A model generated the notes under the pieces. The model had not been told where the DNA came from and did no database searches. It saw nothing but the letters and a program-made list of their open reading frames with translations. Below, in pieces: positions 55,569 through 64,000 of a DNA stretch of 64,000 bases. Source of the DNA: Setomelanomma holmii (lineage: Eukaryota > Ascomycota > Dothideomycetes > Pleosporales > Phaeosphaeriaceae); NCBI GenBank assembly GCA_010015745.1, contig ML978229.1:1-64000 (forward strand), in the 5' to 3' direction. Position numbers and translations under genes: made by a program. Within the stretch, counting starts at the first letter, position 1. The number at the start of each line of letters is the position of its first letter.

Positions 55569-56126
55569 CTACTGGTACACGTTCGTCTCGTTAGTCGGAG
55601 AAGCAACAAACTTCATCTCAATTTCCCCGGCGTCCATGTTGTTGAAGGCCCAACCTCCGAAGAGACCAAAGCCGTCCACTGTCGAGTTTGTCGAAGCGGT
55701 TTCGTTTCCGACCGTGAAACCGACCACCTTCAGATCACCAGAATTCGCACCAATGTACATAGTTGGCTGCGATGACCACTCGACTGTCCCACCTGGCATG
55801 GCCACGAACTTCTCGTCGTCTGTGAGCGACACTGCGATTCGTTAGTGTCGTGGTCCATTATTGCTCGGGAATCCGAGGCTCACAGGTTATGTTTACAGCT
55901 TCTGTAACGAAGGATGGCGCCTGCAGACCGACATAAGCTAGTCCTGGAGAGCTTGTAAGTTTTCGCCACCACATAGAATGGGACACTAACCGTCGCCATA
56001 GTACAGCTTCAGACCGGACTGCAAGTCTTTGCCATATGCGTAAAGTGAAAAGTTGGGGACAGAAGCAATGGTGCACGTGGCATATGCCAGAACAGAGGAA
56101 GCAACCGAGAGTGCTTGAAGATGCAT
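55569..56126 (-). CDS. small secreted protein, fungal-specific family
   Basis: Exons 55991-56126, 55884-55943 and 55569-55831, introns of 47 and 52 nt (both phase 1), give 152 residues. The N-terminus (LQALSVASSVLAYATCTIASV) is a signal peptide. The mature part starts with NFSLYAYGKDL and continues with KLYYGDGLAYVG, a pattern I recall from a common family of secreted fungal proteins of unknown function. Aromatic and Gly residues alternate with short strands, suggesting a beta-rich fold. N-glycosylation sites are present (NFS, NIT, NET, NST). The protein has only one or two cysteines, unlike the secreted protein at 20.3 kb. An extracellular or wall-associated role is inferred. Confidence 0.72.
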
Positions 56127-58101
56127 ATTTCCAGCAGCAAAGGAGTGTGAAGGATGGAATGATTGGATGAATCAGGCTTGAGGAACAGCACGAACTTCAA
56201 CCACGAGGGCTATCGAAAGCTGATATGGGTTTTGCGACAAGTCACAGTAGCTCGAGAGTCGGGACGGACTCTCTGGCCCTGTTCTGTGTTACGCGTTCTA
56301 CAATGACTGATTCGCGGTGTCTCGTCGTGGGCAATCGGTCAATGGTGATCCTTTCACTATTTCTGATCCCTGAGGCCGCGCCTGCGTCGTGGCCATCGAC
56401 CATTTTCGGCCACGGGTATTCCTTTCGCAACCTTAGACGAGACTAGACAAGGGGCTACACTCCCGTTACCCGCTTCCCGTACATCGACCAGGAAGCTGTG
56501 GGTGACTGTCTTCGGTTCCTGCATTAGGCTCGTGCTTGAGAGTGCTGATAGAGTTATAAGGACTTACTAGATGCGCCGGATGCTTGCTACCCCAGCGGAG
56601 CTTATTTCACTATCGAGGACTACCCTCCGAGGCTTGACTTCAACTAAGCGCTGTTCGACCTACGTATCCCGACCGCTTACATTGGCTCGTCATGTTGGTG
56701 GCTAACGGACTGTCCTCGGCGACAAGCACCGTCTCTACGCCCCCCGAGTTTGCTCAGTGCCTCCGACGCCTCATACCTGTAAGCTTGGCATAAGCTGACG
56801 TGGACCATCCAAAAGAAGCACATCTGCCAAGCCTACGATGCCGCTTAGGTTACATGGCAGGTATTCTAGCTCCACAGCAACTTTGTCAGCGTCTAGCCGG
56901 CTGTCGGATGCATGTGCGATTCTGCAAGCCAACCTGTGCGAGCCGACGCGTGGGGTAGCTATCGCAGAAATGATAACCCGATGAGCGAATGGCACTTGAG
57001 ACCGTGGGGACTGTGCCGACCCGATCCAGCTACTCTTTCCGGAGTCCAGTGGAGCAGAGAAGCGAATGTTCAGCACACGATACAGCTCGCCTCTGCCATA
57101 CTTCGTGAACAGGCTCTTCATGCTTCGACAATACATGGCTAATTTCACTGCTAATTTCACAATTAGGTGTCCTGCTTCTTTCAAACGCTAGAAGCATCGT
57201 ACATTGTGATTTCGCTGACTTGGGCGTTAGGATGAAAGATAGACATGGCACCACGCGACAAGGGTTATGCATCCTGCGTCGTCGAGAAATTAGCTGATCT
57301 TCGGAGAAACCTTGAGGTTCAATTCAAGGTCCACTGCAGATTCCATTGACACTTGAAACGCCCCGATTTTGGCAAGGACGCGCGTCTCATGGGAAGTCGC
57401 AACCTCGAGGCTCAACACCTTGGCCCGTGCTTAACATCACAATCCGGAGAAAACTACCACATCATACTACTCGCTTACTAGTCTGCGCTCCTATCTCCTG
57501 AACCGCTCGGACCGATTCACTGTTGGGCAACAACAACGCACTATGACTCAATGCTCAGGGCTCGTTTCCACTACCCCGAATCTGTGAACAGTGGATACAA
57601 AGACACCAAAGACCTTCATTAATTATCAGCCAGCTCAAGCAAATCTGGGTCAGATCCCGGACGTGAAAGAAGCGCCCAAATACTAGAATGGTGGAGATGA
57701 CGAGTGGAGCAAACACAGGTGCCGGTCCACGTATTGCTCTACCCCTACAAAGGCGCGTCGGGCGACGACGTTAGTCATGAACGACGGACCGGTCAATGCA
57801 TCATCGTCTCAATGGATGATCTACAGCCAGCGTTTAACGCTACGGGAGTCTATCTTGATTGATCTATACTGAGTCCGAAAGCGATCAGCTGCGCAGCAGG
57901 ACGGCACCATGGATCACAACACTGCATACTGACTTACGACGCTGCTCCCGCAGTCCGTAGAAATAGGATCACATGGTCAGTATAAAGCACTCCTCCAATG
58001 TAGCTGTCACATTGTATCCGTTACTTCAACCTACTCTCTTGAACACGTTCGTTTTATTTCCTTCCTGGTAAAAGTCCAGCTCGAGTGGCTTCAGGTTCAC
58101 C
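56127..58101. other. 2-kb gene-free region upstream of the laccase
   Basis: No gene is supported on either strand. Stretches around 56450-56760 read as broken fragments with many stops and might be remnants of an older gene or element, but I could not identify one. The last 300 bp must hold the laccase promoter. No terminal repeats were noticed. Confidence 0.45.
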
Positions 58102-60133
58102 ATGAAGAACCTCGCCGTATTCGCTCACTTTCTTGTGGTTGTCACTGCTGTCCCTGCACCACAGGCTACTTCTTCTTCTACCACGAGCTCTACACTCCTT
58201 ACCTCTGTCTGTGATGGCAACACCGCAGACGACCGCACGGTGTGGTGTGATTACAGCATAGAAACCGATTGGTACGACGAAGTGCCCAATACTGGAGTTA
58301 TAAAGGAAGTAAGTTCACCAACCAAGCCTTTCGTACTTCAGCCATGAGGATCAGACGGAGCGACGGTCTAAGATCATGATTCTACTGCAGTAATACTTCT
58401 TGCAAAAAGCACAACTGACTGGACATAGTATTGGCTTGAGATCACCAACATGACCGTCTCTCCTGACGGCTTCGAACGTGTAGCCTTGGGCATCAACAAT
58501 TCCATCCCTGGACCATTGATCGAAGCAAATTGGGTCAGTGATAATCGGCACATGCACCGCCAGGATCTAACACTTCGAAGGGTGACACACTGAAATTGCA
58601 TGTTACGAACAGCCTCACTGCTAACGGTACAACAATGCATTGGCACGGGTTTCGACAGAACTACACTGTTCAGCATGATGGTGTGCCATCCATCATTCAG
58701 TGCCCAGATGCTGTAAGGAAGCACATCTGAAACCCATTGAAAACATTTGCTTATAGTGCGTAGCCGGGAACCACCCACACATACACATTCCGTGCTACGC
58801 AATACGGAACAACATGGTACCATTCTCATTATGCTCTCCAAGCTTGGATGGGCGTCTTCGGGCCCATGGTGATTCACGGCCCCACGGCTGCAAATTATGA
58901 CGAAGAGCTTGAGCCCATCATGTTCAACGATTGGACGCATACGTCGGTAGACGCTCTATGGCCCAGTGCGCAAGCTGGTGGTCCGCCACAGCTTGATAAC
59001 GCTCTTATCAACGGCAAAGGGACCTTTGATGGGGCCGGCTCGCGGTATGAGATGAGCATCGAGGCCGGGAAGAAGTACAAGCTGCGATTCATTAATTCGG
59101 CCATTGATACGTACTTCAAGTTGAGCCTGGATGGACATACAATGACGGTCGTGGCCATGGACTTTGTGCCAGTTGAGCCGTTCGAAGTCGATGTTCTCGA
59201 CTTCACAATGGGTATGTTCGACTGGCCGGCAGATTATCTCGGGTACACTGACATGGGAAGGACAACGCTACGATGTGATCATCGAAGCAAATCAATCGCC
59301 AGACAACTACTGGTTCCGTGCCATTCCTCAATCCGCATGTTCTAACAATCTCAACAGCAACGACGTTCGCGCCATCGTTCGGTACGACACCACCTCTACG
59401 GTCGACCCAACAACAGCAGCATGGAACCAGACAGACTCTTGCGACGACGTTTCGGCTTCCTCGTTGATCCCACACGTAAAGCACACCGTAACGTCTCCAG
59501 TATTGCAAGGCCCCGAACTCGGCGTGAGCGTAGCCAGAGGCTCCAATAATCTGTTTACTTGGAGCATCGGCCTCGCATCCATGATGGTAGATTGGTCTGC
59601 GCCATCACTGTTACAGATTGCAGAAGGAAACGCCACATGGAAGTCAGACGAGAATGTTTACCTCCTCCCCAATGCCAACGAATGGGTGTACTGGGTGATC
59701 GACACACAACTCCCTGTTCCGCATCCAATCCATCTGCATGGTCACGATTTCTATATTCTGGCTCAGGAAGCAGGCGAGACAATTGACTCCGAGACGACGG
59801 TGCTCAACCTGGATAATCCTCCGCGACGAGATGTTGCCACTTTGCCTGCAAGCGGATATCTGGTGATTGCTTTCTTGACAGACAATCCGGGCGCTTGGCT
59901 TATGGTAAGTCTGATCAGTCCAACATAATACGACGCGGCTTTACTGACATCCTCTGTAGCATTGTCATATTGGGTGGCATGTGGCAGAAGGCCTGGCGCT
60001 CCAGTTCGTCGAAAGGCAGAGTGAGATTCCGGCTTTGGTGGATGTTGATGAGCTGCAATCGACATGTCGGGCATGGGAGGACTGGCAGAGTGACGAGACA
60101 ACGAAAATTGAACAGGAAGATTCCGGCGTGTGA
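58102..60133 (+). CDS. laccase / multicopper oxidase (ascomycete type)
   Basis: Secreted copper enzyme oxidising phenols, used in melanin-type pigment formation, detoxification or lignocellulose attack. Six exons, 58102-58308, 58429-58533, 58581-58712, 58764-59211, 59261-59904 and 59960-60133, close in frame to 569 residues. A signal peptide (LAVFAHFLVVVTAV) comes first. All four copper signatures are complete: HWHGFRQ, WYHSHYALQ, HPIHLHGHDFY and HCHIGWHVAEGLAL. Three cupredoxin domains are of normal length. The protein ends in DSGV, matching the C-terminal plug of ascomycete laccases that sits in the channel to the copper cluster. Acidic residues precede it. An active secreted enzyme is expected. 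Confidence 0.93.
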
Positions 60134-60289
60134 TGGAAGAGGCTGTGTAATTAGCTTCATTTCTGTTCATGCATGTACTATTGAACCTAGTATAGCGATA
60201 ATCATCTAATGTAATGCAACACTTTCTCCTGATTGTGCTCGAGGTGCAAGGCTCTCAGCTACGCTACATGACACACCAACTATAGCCCT

Positions 60290-62728
60290 TCAATGACTTA
60301 TGTATTGGAACACTGCGCTGACGTCTTTTAAGTCATTGACCGTCTCTTGTCTGAGCAGCAAATCTTGGATCTTCCCAAGGGGTCCCTGATCGCCGTCATT
60401 GACAAAATGGTTCCATGTGCTGGTATCGCCATACAGCATAGCCGGTGCCTTTATGACTTGTCGGCCATCCTCCTTCCTACACCTCTTGCACTTGAAGGTA
60501 TCATGAGTGTCGCTTGTCGTATTGTCGCGGTACTGGAAGAGTTCGCGGAGTGAATCGAGGGAAAAGTGGCGTTCAACGTCCTCCGCGGAGTCGACTACAC
60601 AGGATGATAGGGACTGTTTATGAGACTGGCGTTGGAACACTTTTTCTTCGATAGTGCCCGTGGTGATGAATCGATAGACGAAGCAGTCTTTCTTCTGTCC
60701 GTCACGCCACACACGAGCAAGTGCCTGTTGGTCGGCTGCTGGATTCCAATCCGGATCGAAAAGAACGAGACGGTTGGCGCCAATCAGATTGAGACCACAT
60801 CCACCGGCCTTTGATGATAGGAGAAACACGAATTCCGGTCCTTCGGGGTCGTTGAATTTGTCCACAAGTTTCTGTCGCTTGCTTACGTTCATTGTACCAT
60901 CGAGGCGCAGACAGCCATAGCCACGCGATCGGCAAAGCGCCGTGAAGATGTCGAGCGTCTGTGTGTAATTGGAGATCAAGACAATCTTGTCATTCGTCTC
61001 TGCGCGGATCCGAGCAAGCATTCGATCCAAGACCAGCATCTTGCCAGAGTACCACACCTTCACTTCTCGGTCTCGACCTCGTGCATCCTTCTGCACGAAA
61101 TCGTCCGGTAAAGTGTGCTCGCATCCTGGCAGATCCTGCGGGAGATCTAGAAGATCAGGGTGGTTACAGAGCTTCTTGAGCATGCCGATGACCTTGAGAG
61201 GCTGCGAGCCTTTTCCACGAAGTAAACTTTGAACGTCAGGCGACTTGATGAAGTGGTTATAAAGCTCTTTTTGGAACGGGGCAAGGTTGCAAAACACAAC
61301 ATGCTCGTACTTGACAGGGAGATACTTCGATAAAATGTCGTTCGTTCGCCTGATAATGAACTTGTTGACCAAGGCCAGAAGCTCCGCAAGTCGCTCGTTG
61401 CCTTTCTTCACGTCCTCGTCGGTGCCGTTGGCGTCTCGACCACGCAGAATTGGGATCTCGTACTGCTTCCTGAACTCCATTCGAGTGCCAAGGTAGTTGG
61501 GATTGGCGAAATTGAGAAGGGCGAAGTATTCTGACAGATCGTTTTGAATTGGCGTACCCGAGAGGATGACACGCCTCTGCACGTTCAGGCTGTTCAGGGC
61601 AGTGAAGGTCAAGCTGTCACCATTCTTCAAGCGATGTCCTTCGTCGCAAAGCATCAAGCCGATCTTTGTTTGTCCAAAGTCTTCAACATATAGACGAAGG
61701 GTTTCATATGAAACGATCAGAACCGGTCGCACCACAGCACGTCCACTCGCGATGGACCATTGCCGTATCTGCTGGATCAACTCGTCCTTCGAGGCCTTTC
61801 CGTCAATGGCAAAGGGTGTGACAGCATCTTTGCCCAGCCATTTCACGAGCTCATTTGCCCAGTTTCGCACAAGACTGGAAGGACATGCGATCACGCACTT
61901 TTGTATCGTAGGCTTGCCAGCGTCCGGGGATTGTTTCAAGAGTGTCCACATGAGCGCAATGCACTGCAGCGTCTTGCCGAGACCCATCTCATCTGCCATG
62001 ATGCAGCCATTTGCCTTTGAGTCGATCATCCCAGTAGTGGCTCGATACAAAAACTTGACTCCCTCGACCTGATGGGGACGAAGAACTTTGCTAAGTCTTG
62101 GATCTATAACGACCGGGACGCGCGGACGCTCGTTATCGACCTTCTTTTTCAGTCCGAGGATCTCTGCTAGACTTTTGTGCACCAGGGGTGTGTCAAGCTC
62201 TTTTTTCTCCTCCTGGCTGAGCTTGGGCTCTACCTCTTCCTTCGGCACGGGCTTGTCATCGACGGTCGGGTCATATAAAACAATGGCAAACTCTCCACTA
62301 GGATCATGCAGCGGTCGTGCAACGAACACAGTTCCTTGCCGCATGCCGAGCAGTGGTGCGGGACGGTTGGCATTGTAGGCACCAAAGTCCTTGTTCAAGA
62401 GAGGGACCGAGAATCTCTGTTTGAAGAGGGCGTCTTTGTCCTTGGGTTTGAACACAGGAAAGCGGTTTGCATCGCGTGTGGCCAGTGCCAGTCGATCCGT
62501 GTTCGAGTATGGCTTGTCGCTCTCTCCATCTTCGCCGCCTGCGCCAGAATAGTCCACCTTCCTCCTTTTTCGCGCGGGCTTCTCCGAGGTACGTGTCGAG
62601 GTTGCAGATCCGGGACATCGAAAGGGTTTGCGAAGGCTATCTGCTGACTGAGGTGTACCGCCATATAGACGCGCTGCAGGCTTCGCAGGTGTCGCTTCCC
62701 CAGCAGCGGCGACTTTCGGCCGATGCAT
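60290..62728 (-). CDS. rad54: DNA repair translocase RAD54
   Basis: Swi2/Snf2-family ATPase that works with Rad51 in homologous recombination, remodelling chromatin and driving strand exchange. Single exon, 812 residues. The N-terminal about 150 residues carry the Rad51-contact region, with basic KPARKRRKVDY, and a conserved KPFRCPGSA. Snf2 motifs: Ia DEMGLGKTLQ, II DEGHRLKN, III LSGTPIQND, and in the second lobe SSKAGGCGLNL and RVWRDGQKK. A C-terminal zinc-like pair CKRC follows. The start at 62728 is the first ATG in frame; a short upstream exon cannot be excluded because fungal RAD54 genes sometimes have one. It is divergent to uL11m. Confidence 0.95.
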   Translation of the reverse strand: MHRPKVAAAGEATPAKPAARLYGGTPQSADSLRKPFRCPGSATSTRTSEKPARKRRKVDYSGAGGEDGESDKPYSNTDRLALATRDANRFPVFKPKDKDALFKQRFSVPLLNKDFGAYNANRPAPLLGMRQGTVFVARPLHDPSGEFAIVLYDPTVDDKPVPKEEVEPKLSQEEKKELDTPLVHKSLAEILGLKKKVDNERPRVPVVIDPRLSKVLRPHQVEGVKFLYRATTGMIDSKANGCIMADEMGLGKTLQCIALMWTLLKQSPDAGKPTIQKCVIACPSSLVRNWANELVKWLGKDAVTPFAIDGKASKDELIQQIRQWSIASGRAVVRPVLIVSYETLRLYVEDFGQTKIGLMLCDEGHRLKNGDSLTFTALNSLNVQRRVILSGTPIQNDLSEYFALLNFANPNYLGTRMEFRKQYEIPILRGRDANGTDEDVKKGNERLAELLALVNKFIIRRTNDILSKYLPVKYEHVVFCNLAPFQKELYNHFIKSPDVQSLLRGKGSQPLKVIGMLKKLCNHPDLLDLPQDLPGCEHTLPDDFVQKDARGRDREVKVWYSGKMLVLDRMLARIRAETNDKIVLISNYTQTLDIFTALCRSRGYGCLRLDGTMNVSKRQKLVDKFNDPEGPEFVFLLSSKAGGCGLNLIGANRLVLFDPDWNPAADQQALARVWRDGQKKDCFVYRFITTGTIEEKVFQRQSHKQSLSSCVVDSAEDVERHFSLDSLRELFQYRDNTTSDTHDTFKCKRCRKEDGRQVIKAPAMLYGDTSTWNHFVNDGDQGPLGKIQDLLLRQETVNDLKDVSAVFQYISH

Positions 62729-63113
62729 TGGACGAATGCAGTTGCTAGTTGAAGTATGAAGACCAGATGCTAGGCGCTGTAAAGTACAATAGGATATGCG
62801 GCAGCGAGATGGCGTGGTTGGAATTGTCCTGGGATGTTGATGGTGGCGGCTGCGCTCGACGCGTCAAGCAGGCCTGCCCAGACTTGGACTACAACGCGTC
62901 ATCACGTGCACCGCCTTCATCATCGAACACACTCGTATCGTCAGAACTAGAGCGGACTGCTCCGTTATTGTCGGCATTGGCCACTGGAAGCCTCGAGCTT
63001 GCTATTGCGGTCGCAAAGACGTCTTGCAGGCAGGCCGGAAAATCTAATCCCCGAGGACCTCCGAGGTCTTGTCCGCAACTTCATCCATCTAGAGTCGCGC
63101 ATACACAATCCGA
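62729..63113. promoter_or_regulatory. divergent promoter, RAD54 / uL11m
   Basis: Head-to-head spacer of 385 bp. No TATA box is evident and no other gene is supported. Confidence 0.5.
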
Positions 63114-63705
63114 ATGGCGAGGAAAGCAATAGCGAAGGACCAGATTGTGAAATTGATAGTGGGCGCAGGGCAGGCGTCGCCGTCGCCGCCTGTCGGTCCC
63201 GCGCTCGGTAGCAAAGGTGTGAAGAGCATGGACTTTTGCAAAGTATGACAGGACTTCTTCTCCGACTTGGACGAATCGGTATAGCTAAGCAAGAACGCAG
63301 GAGTTCAATGCTCGCACTTCGCATTACACAGCAGGCACACCTATACCCGCGCGCATCACTGTCCGACCCGATCGCTCATTCCACTTCTCGCTACGCACAC
63401 CACCTACTGCCACCCTCCTCCTCAGTGCCGCCGGTGTACTTCCCACCAAGAACAAGATCCGAGGCGCCGGCAATGTCCCCGGGCCGATGAACAATCACGA
63501 CGGACAGAAGGGCAAGACTAGCACCAATAGTCCCACCGTCGGAAACGCAGTAAAAGGAACCGTGGGCACAGTCAGCCTGAAGCATGTTTACGAAATCGCC
63601 AAGATCAAGCACTCGGAAACTCGACTGAGCGGCTTGAGCCTGGAGGGCATTGCGAGAAGTGTAGTCGGACAGGCCGGAAGTCTGGGTGTGGTAGTTGTGC
63701 CATGA
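63114..63705 (+). CDS. mrpl19: mitochondrial ribosomal protein uL11m (MRPL19 type)
   Basis: Large-subunit protein of the mitochondrial ribosome at the GTPase-associated centre. Exons 63114-63242 and 63301-63705, split by a 58-nt phase-0 intron (GTATGA...CGCAG), give 177 residues. The N-terminal domain has the L11 signature: IVKLIVGAGQASPSPPVGPALG, which I give only by its ends (positions about 11-32), followed by KGVKSMDFCKEFNART across the intron. The C-terminal RNA-binding domain contains VSLKHVYEIAKIK and ends in the typical GLSLEGIARSVVGQAG. Length and both domains are complete. No obvious cleavable presequence is present, as in other fungal uL11m proteins. Confidence 0.93.
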
Positions 63706-64000
63706 ATGAGCAAGTACATCAAACACGCAGGAAAGGAAGTGTGAGTAATTGCGGGAAAGAGGATTTACCGCTTTTGCTATCATTGCATGCATACTGCTGG
63801 TGCTCTGCTTCACACTGGTGTAGGGGATACCAGACAGTCTGTAATTTTGTACGAAAAGCTGTATACCTATCGATCTTGGAACAGACGTTGTTCGTCTTAC
63901 AGCACTCAGGTCTTCTGGAATCTGCCTCGATGTATTCATGTATGATGCCAGAAGATCAGTCTCAAGTCGCTAGGACATATCAGTCCGGACTAGTCGAAGC
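63706..64000. other. right-edge non-coding sequence
   Basis: 3' region of the uL11m gene. A minus-strand frame (63391-63939) is antisense to it and not credible as a gene. Confidence 0.45.

Noticed and set aside
56450..56760. possible transposon remnant upstream of the laccase
   Set aside because: Fragments with many stops, no terminal repeats and no recognisable transposase or reverse transcriptase motif.
1..64000. CRISPR arrays, rRNA operons, operons with ribosome binding sites
   Set aside because: Eukaryotic gene structure throughout; no regularly spaced repeats of CRISPR type and no rRNA-like sequence noticed.

Overview
The window is nuclear DNA of a filamentous ascomycete (Pezizomycotina). 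Genes are compact and mostly interrupted by canonical GT-AG introns of about 45-60 nt with CTRAY-like branch points. A Fus3/Pmk1-type MAP kinase, an ascomycete-type laccase, a Zn2Cys6 regulator and an NCS-1 homologue all fit this group. Protein style suggests Dothideomycetes, possibly Mycosphaerellales, but that placement is an inference. I see no rRNA, convincing tRNA, CRISPR array, intact transposon or strong base-composition shift. Exon boundaries below were worked out by hand from splice signals and reading-frame closure.

Layout. 1-3.3 kb: gene-poor start, then a tandem pair of very small single-pass membrane protein genes with matching exon structure. 3.4-9 kb: CSN12/PCI protein, Mediator subunit MED4, and the divergent calcium sensor NCS-1. 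9-17.2 kb: TM9 nonaspanin, an anion:cation symporter-type MFS transporter, a basic low-complexity protein, and a long LPLAT acyltransferase with an unusual repeat tail. 17.7-22.3 kb: a small conserved protein, a TLS1/C9orf78-type protein, a cysteine-rich secreted protein, and the 24-kDa subunit of complex I. 22.7-27.3 kb: a cysteine/UIM-motif protein, a secreted PIG-L-like protein with an altered catalytic motif, and LCP5/neuroguidin. 27.3-34.8 kb: two gene-poor stretches around a Zn2Cys6 factor whose 3' end looks frameshifted. 34.8-43.4 kb: several lineage-restricted small proteins, a PQ-loop membrane protein, ERV1 and the MAP kinase. 43.4-47.2 kb: mostly non-coding, with one 57-residue cysteine-rich gene. 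47.2-55 kb: DBP3 and a TFIIIC subunit (divergent), then the splicing helicase PRP2. 55.5-64 kb: a secreted protein, a 2-kb gene-free gap, a laccase, RAD54 and the mitochondrial ribosomal protein uL11m.

Most genes are housekeeping: transcription (MED4, TFIIIC), RNA processing and ribosome biogenesis (DBP3, LCP5, PRP2, TLS1-like), mitochondria (complex I, ERV1, uL11m), repair (RAD54) and signalling (NCS-1, MAPK). Many sit as head-to-head pairs on short shared promoters: MED4/NCS-1, acyltransferase/17.7-kb gene, complex I/UIM protein, PIG-L/LCP5, DBP3/TFIIIC, RAD54/uL11m. The accessory layer is made of secreted or membrane proteins: the tandem pair, the cysteine-rich protein, the PIG-L-like protein, the secreted protein at 55.6 kb and the laccase. 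No multi-gene novel system is evident. The best candidates for undescribed biology are the tandem membrane pair, the acyltransferase repeat tail and the altered PIG-L protein.
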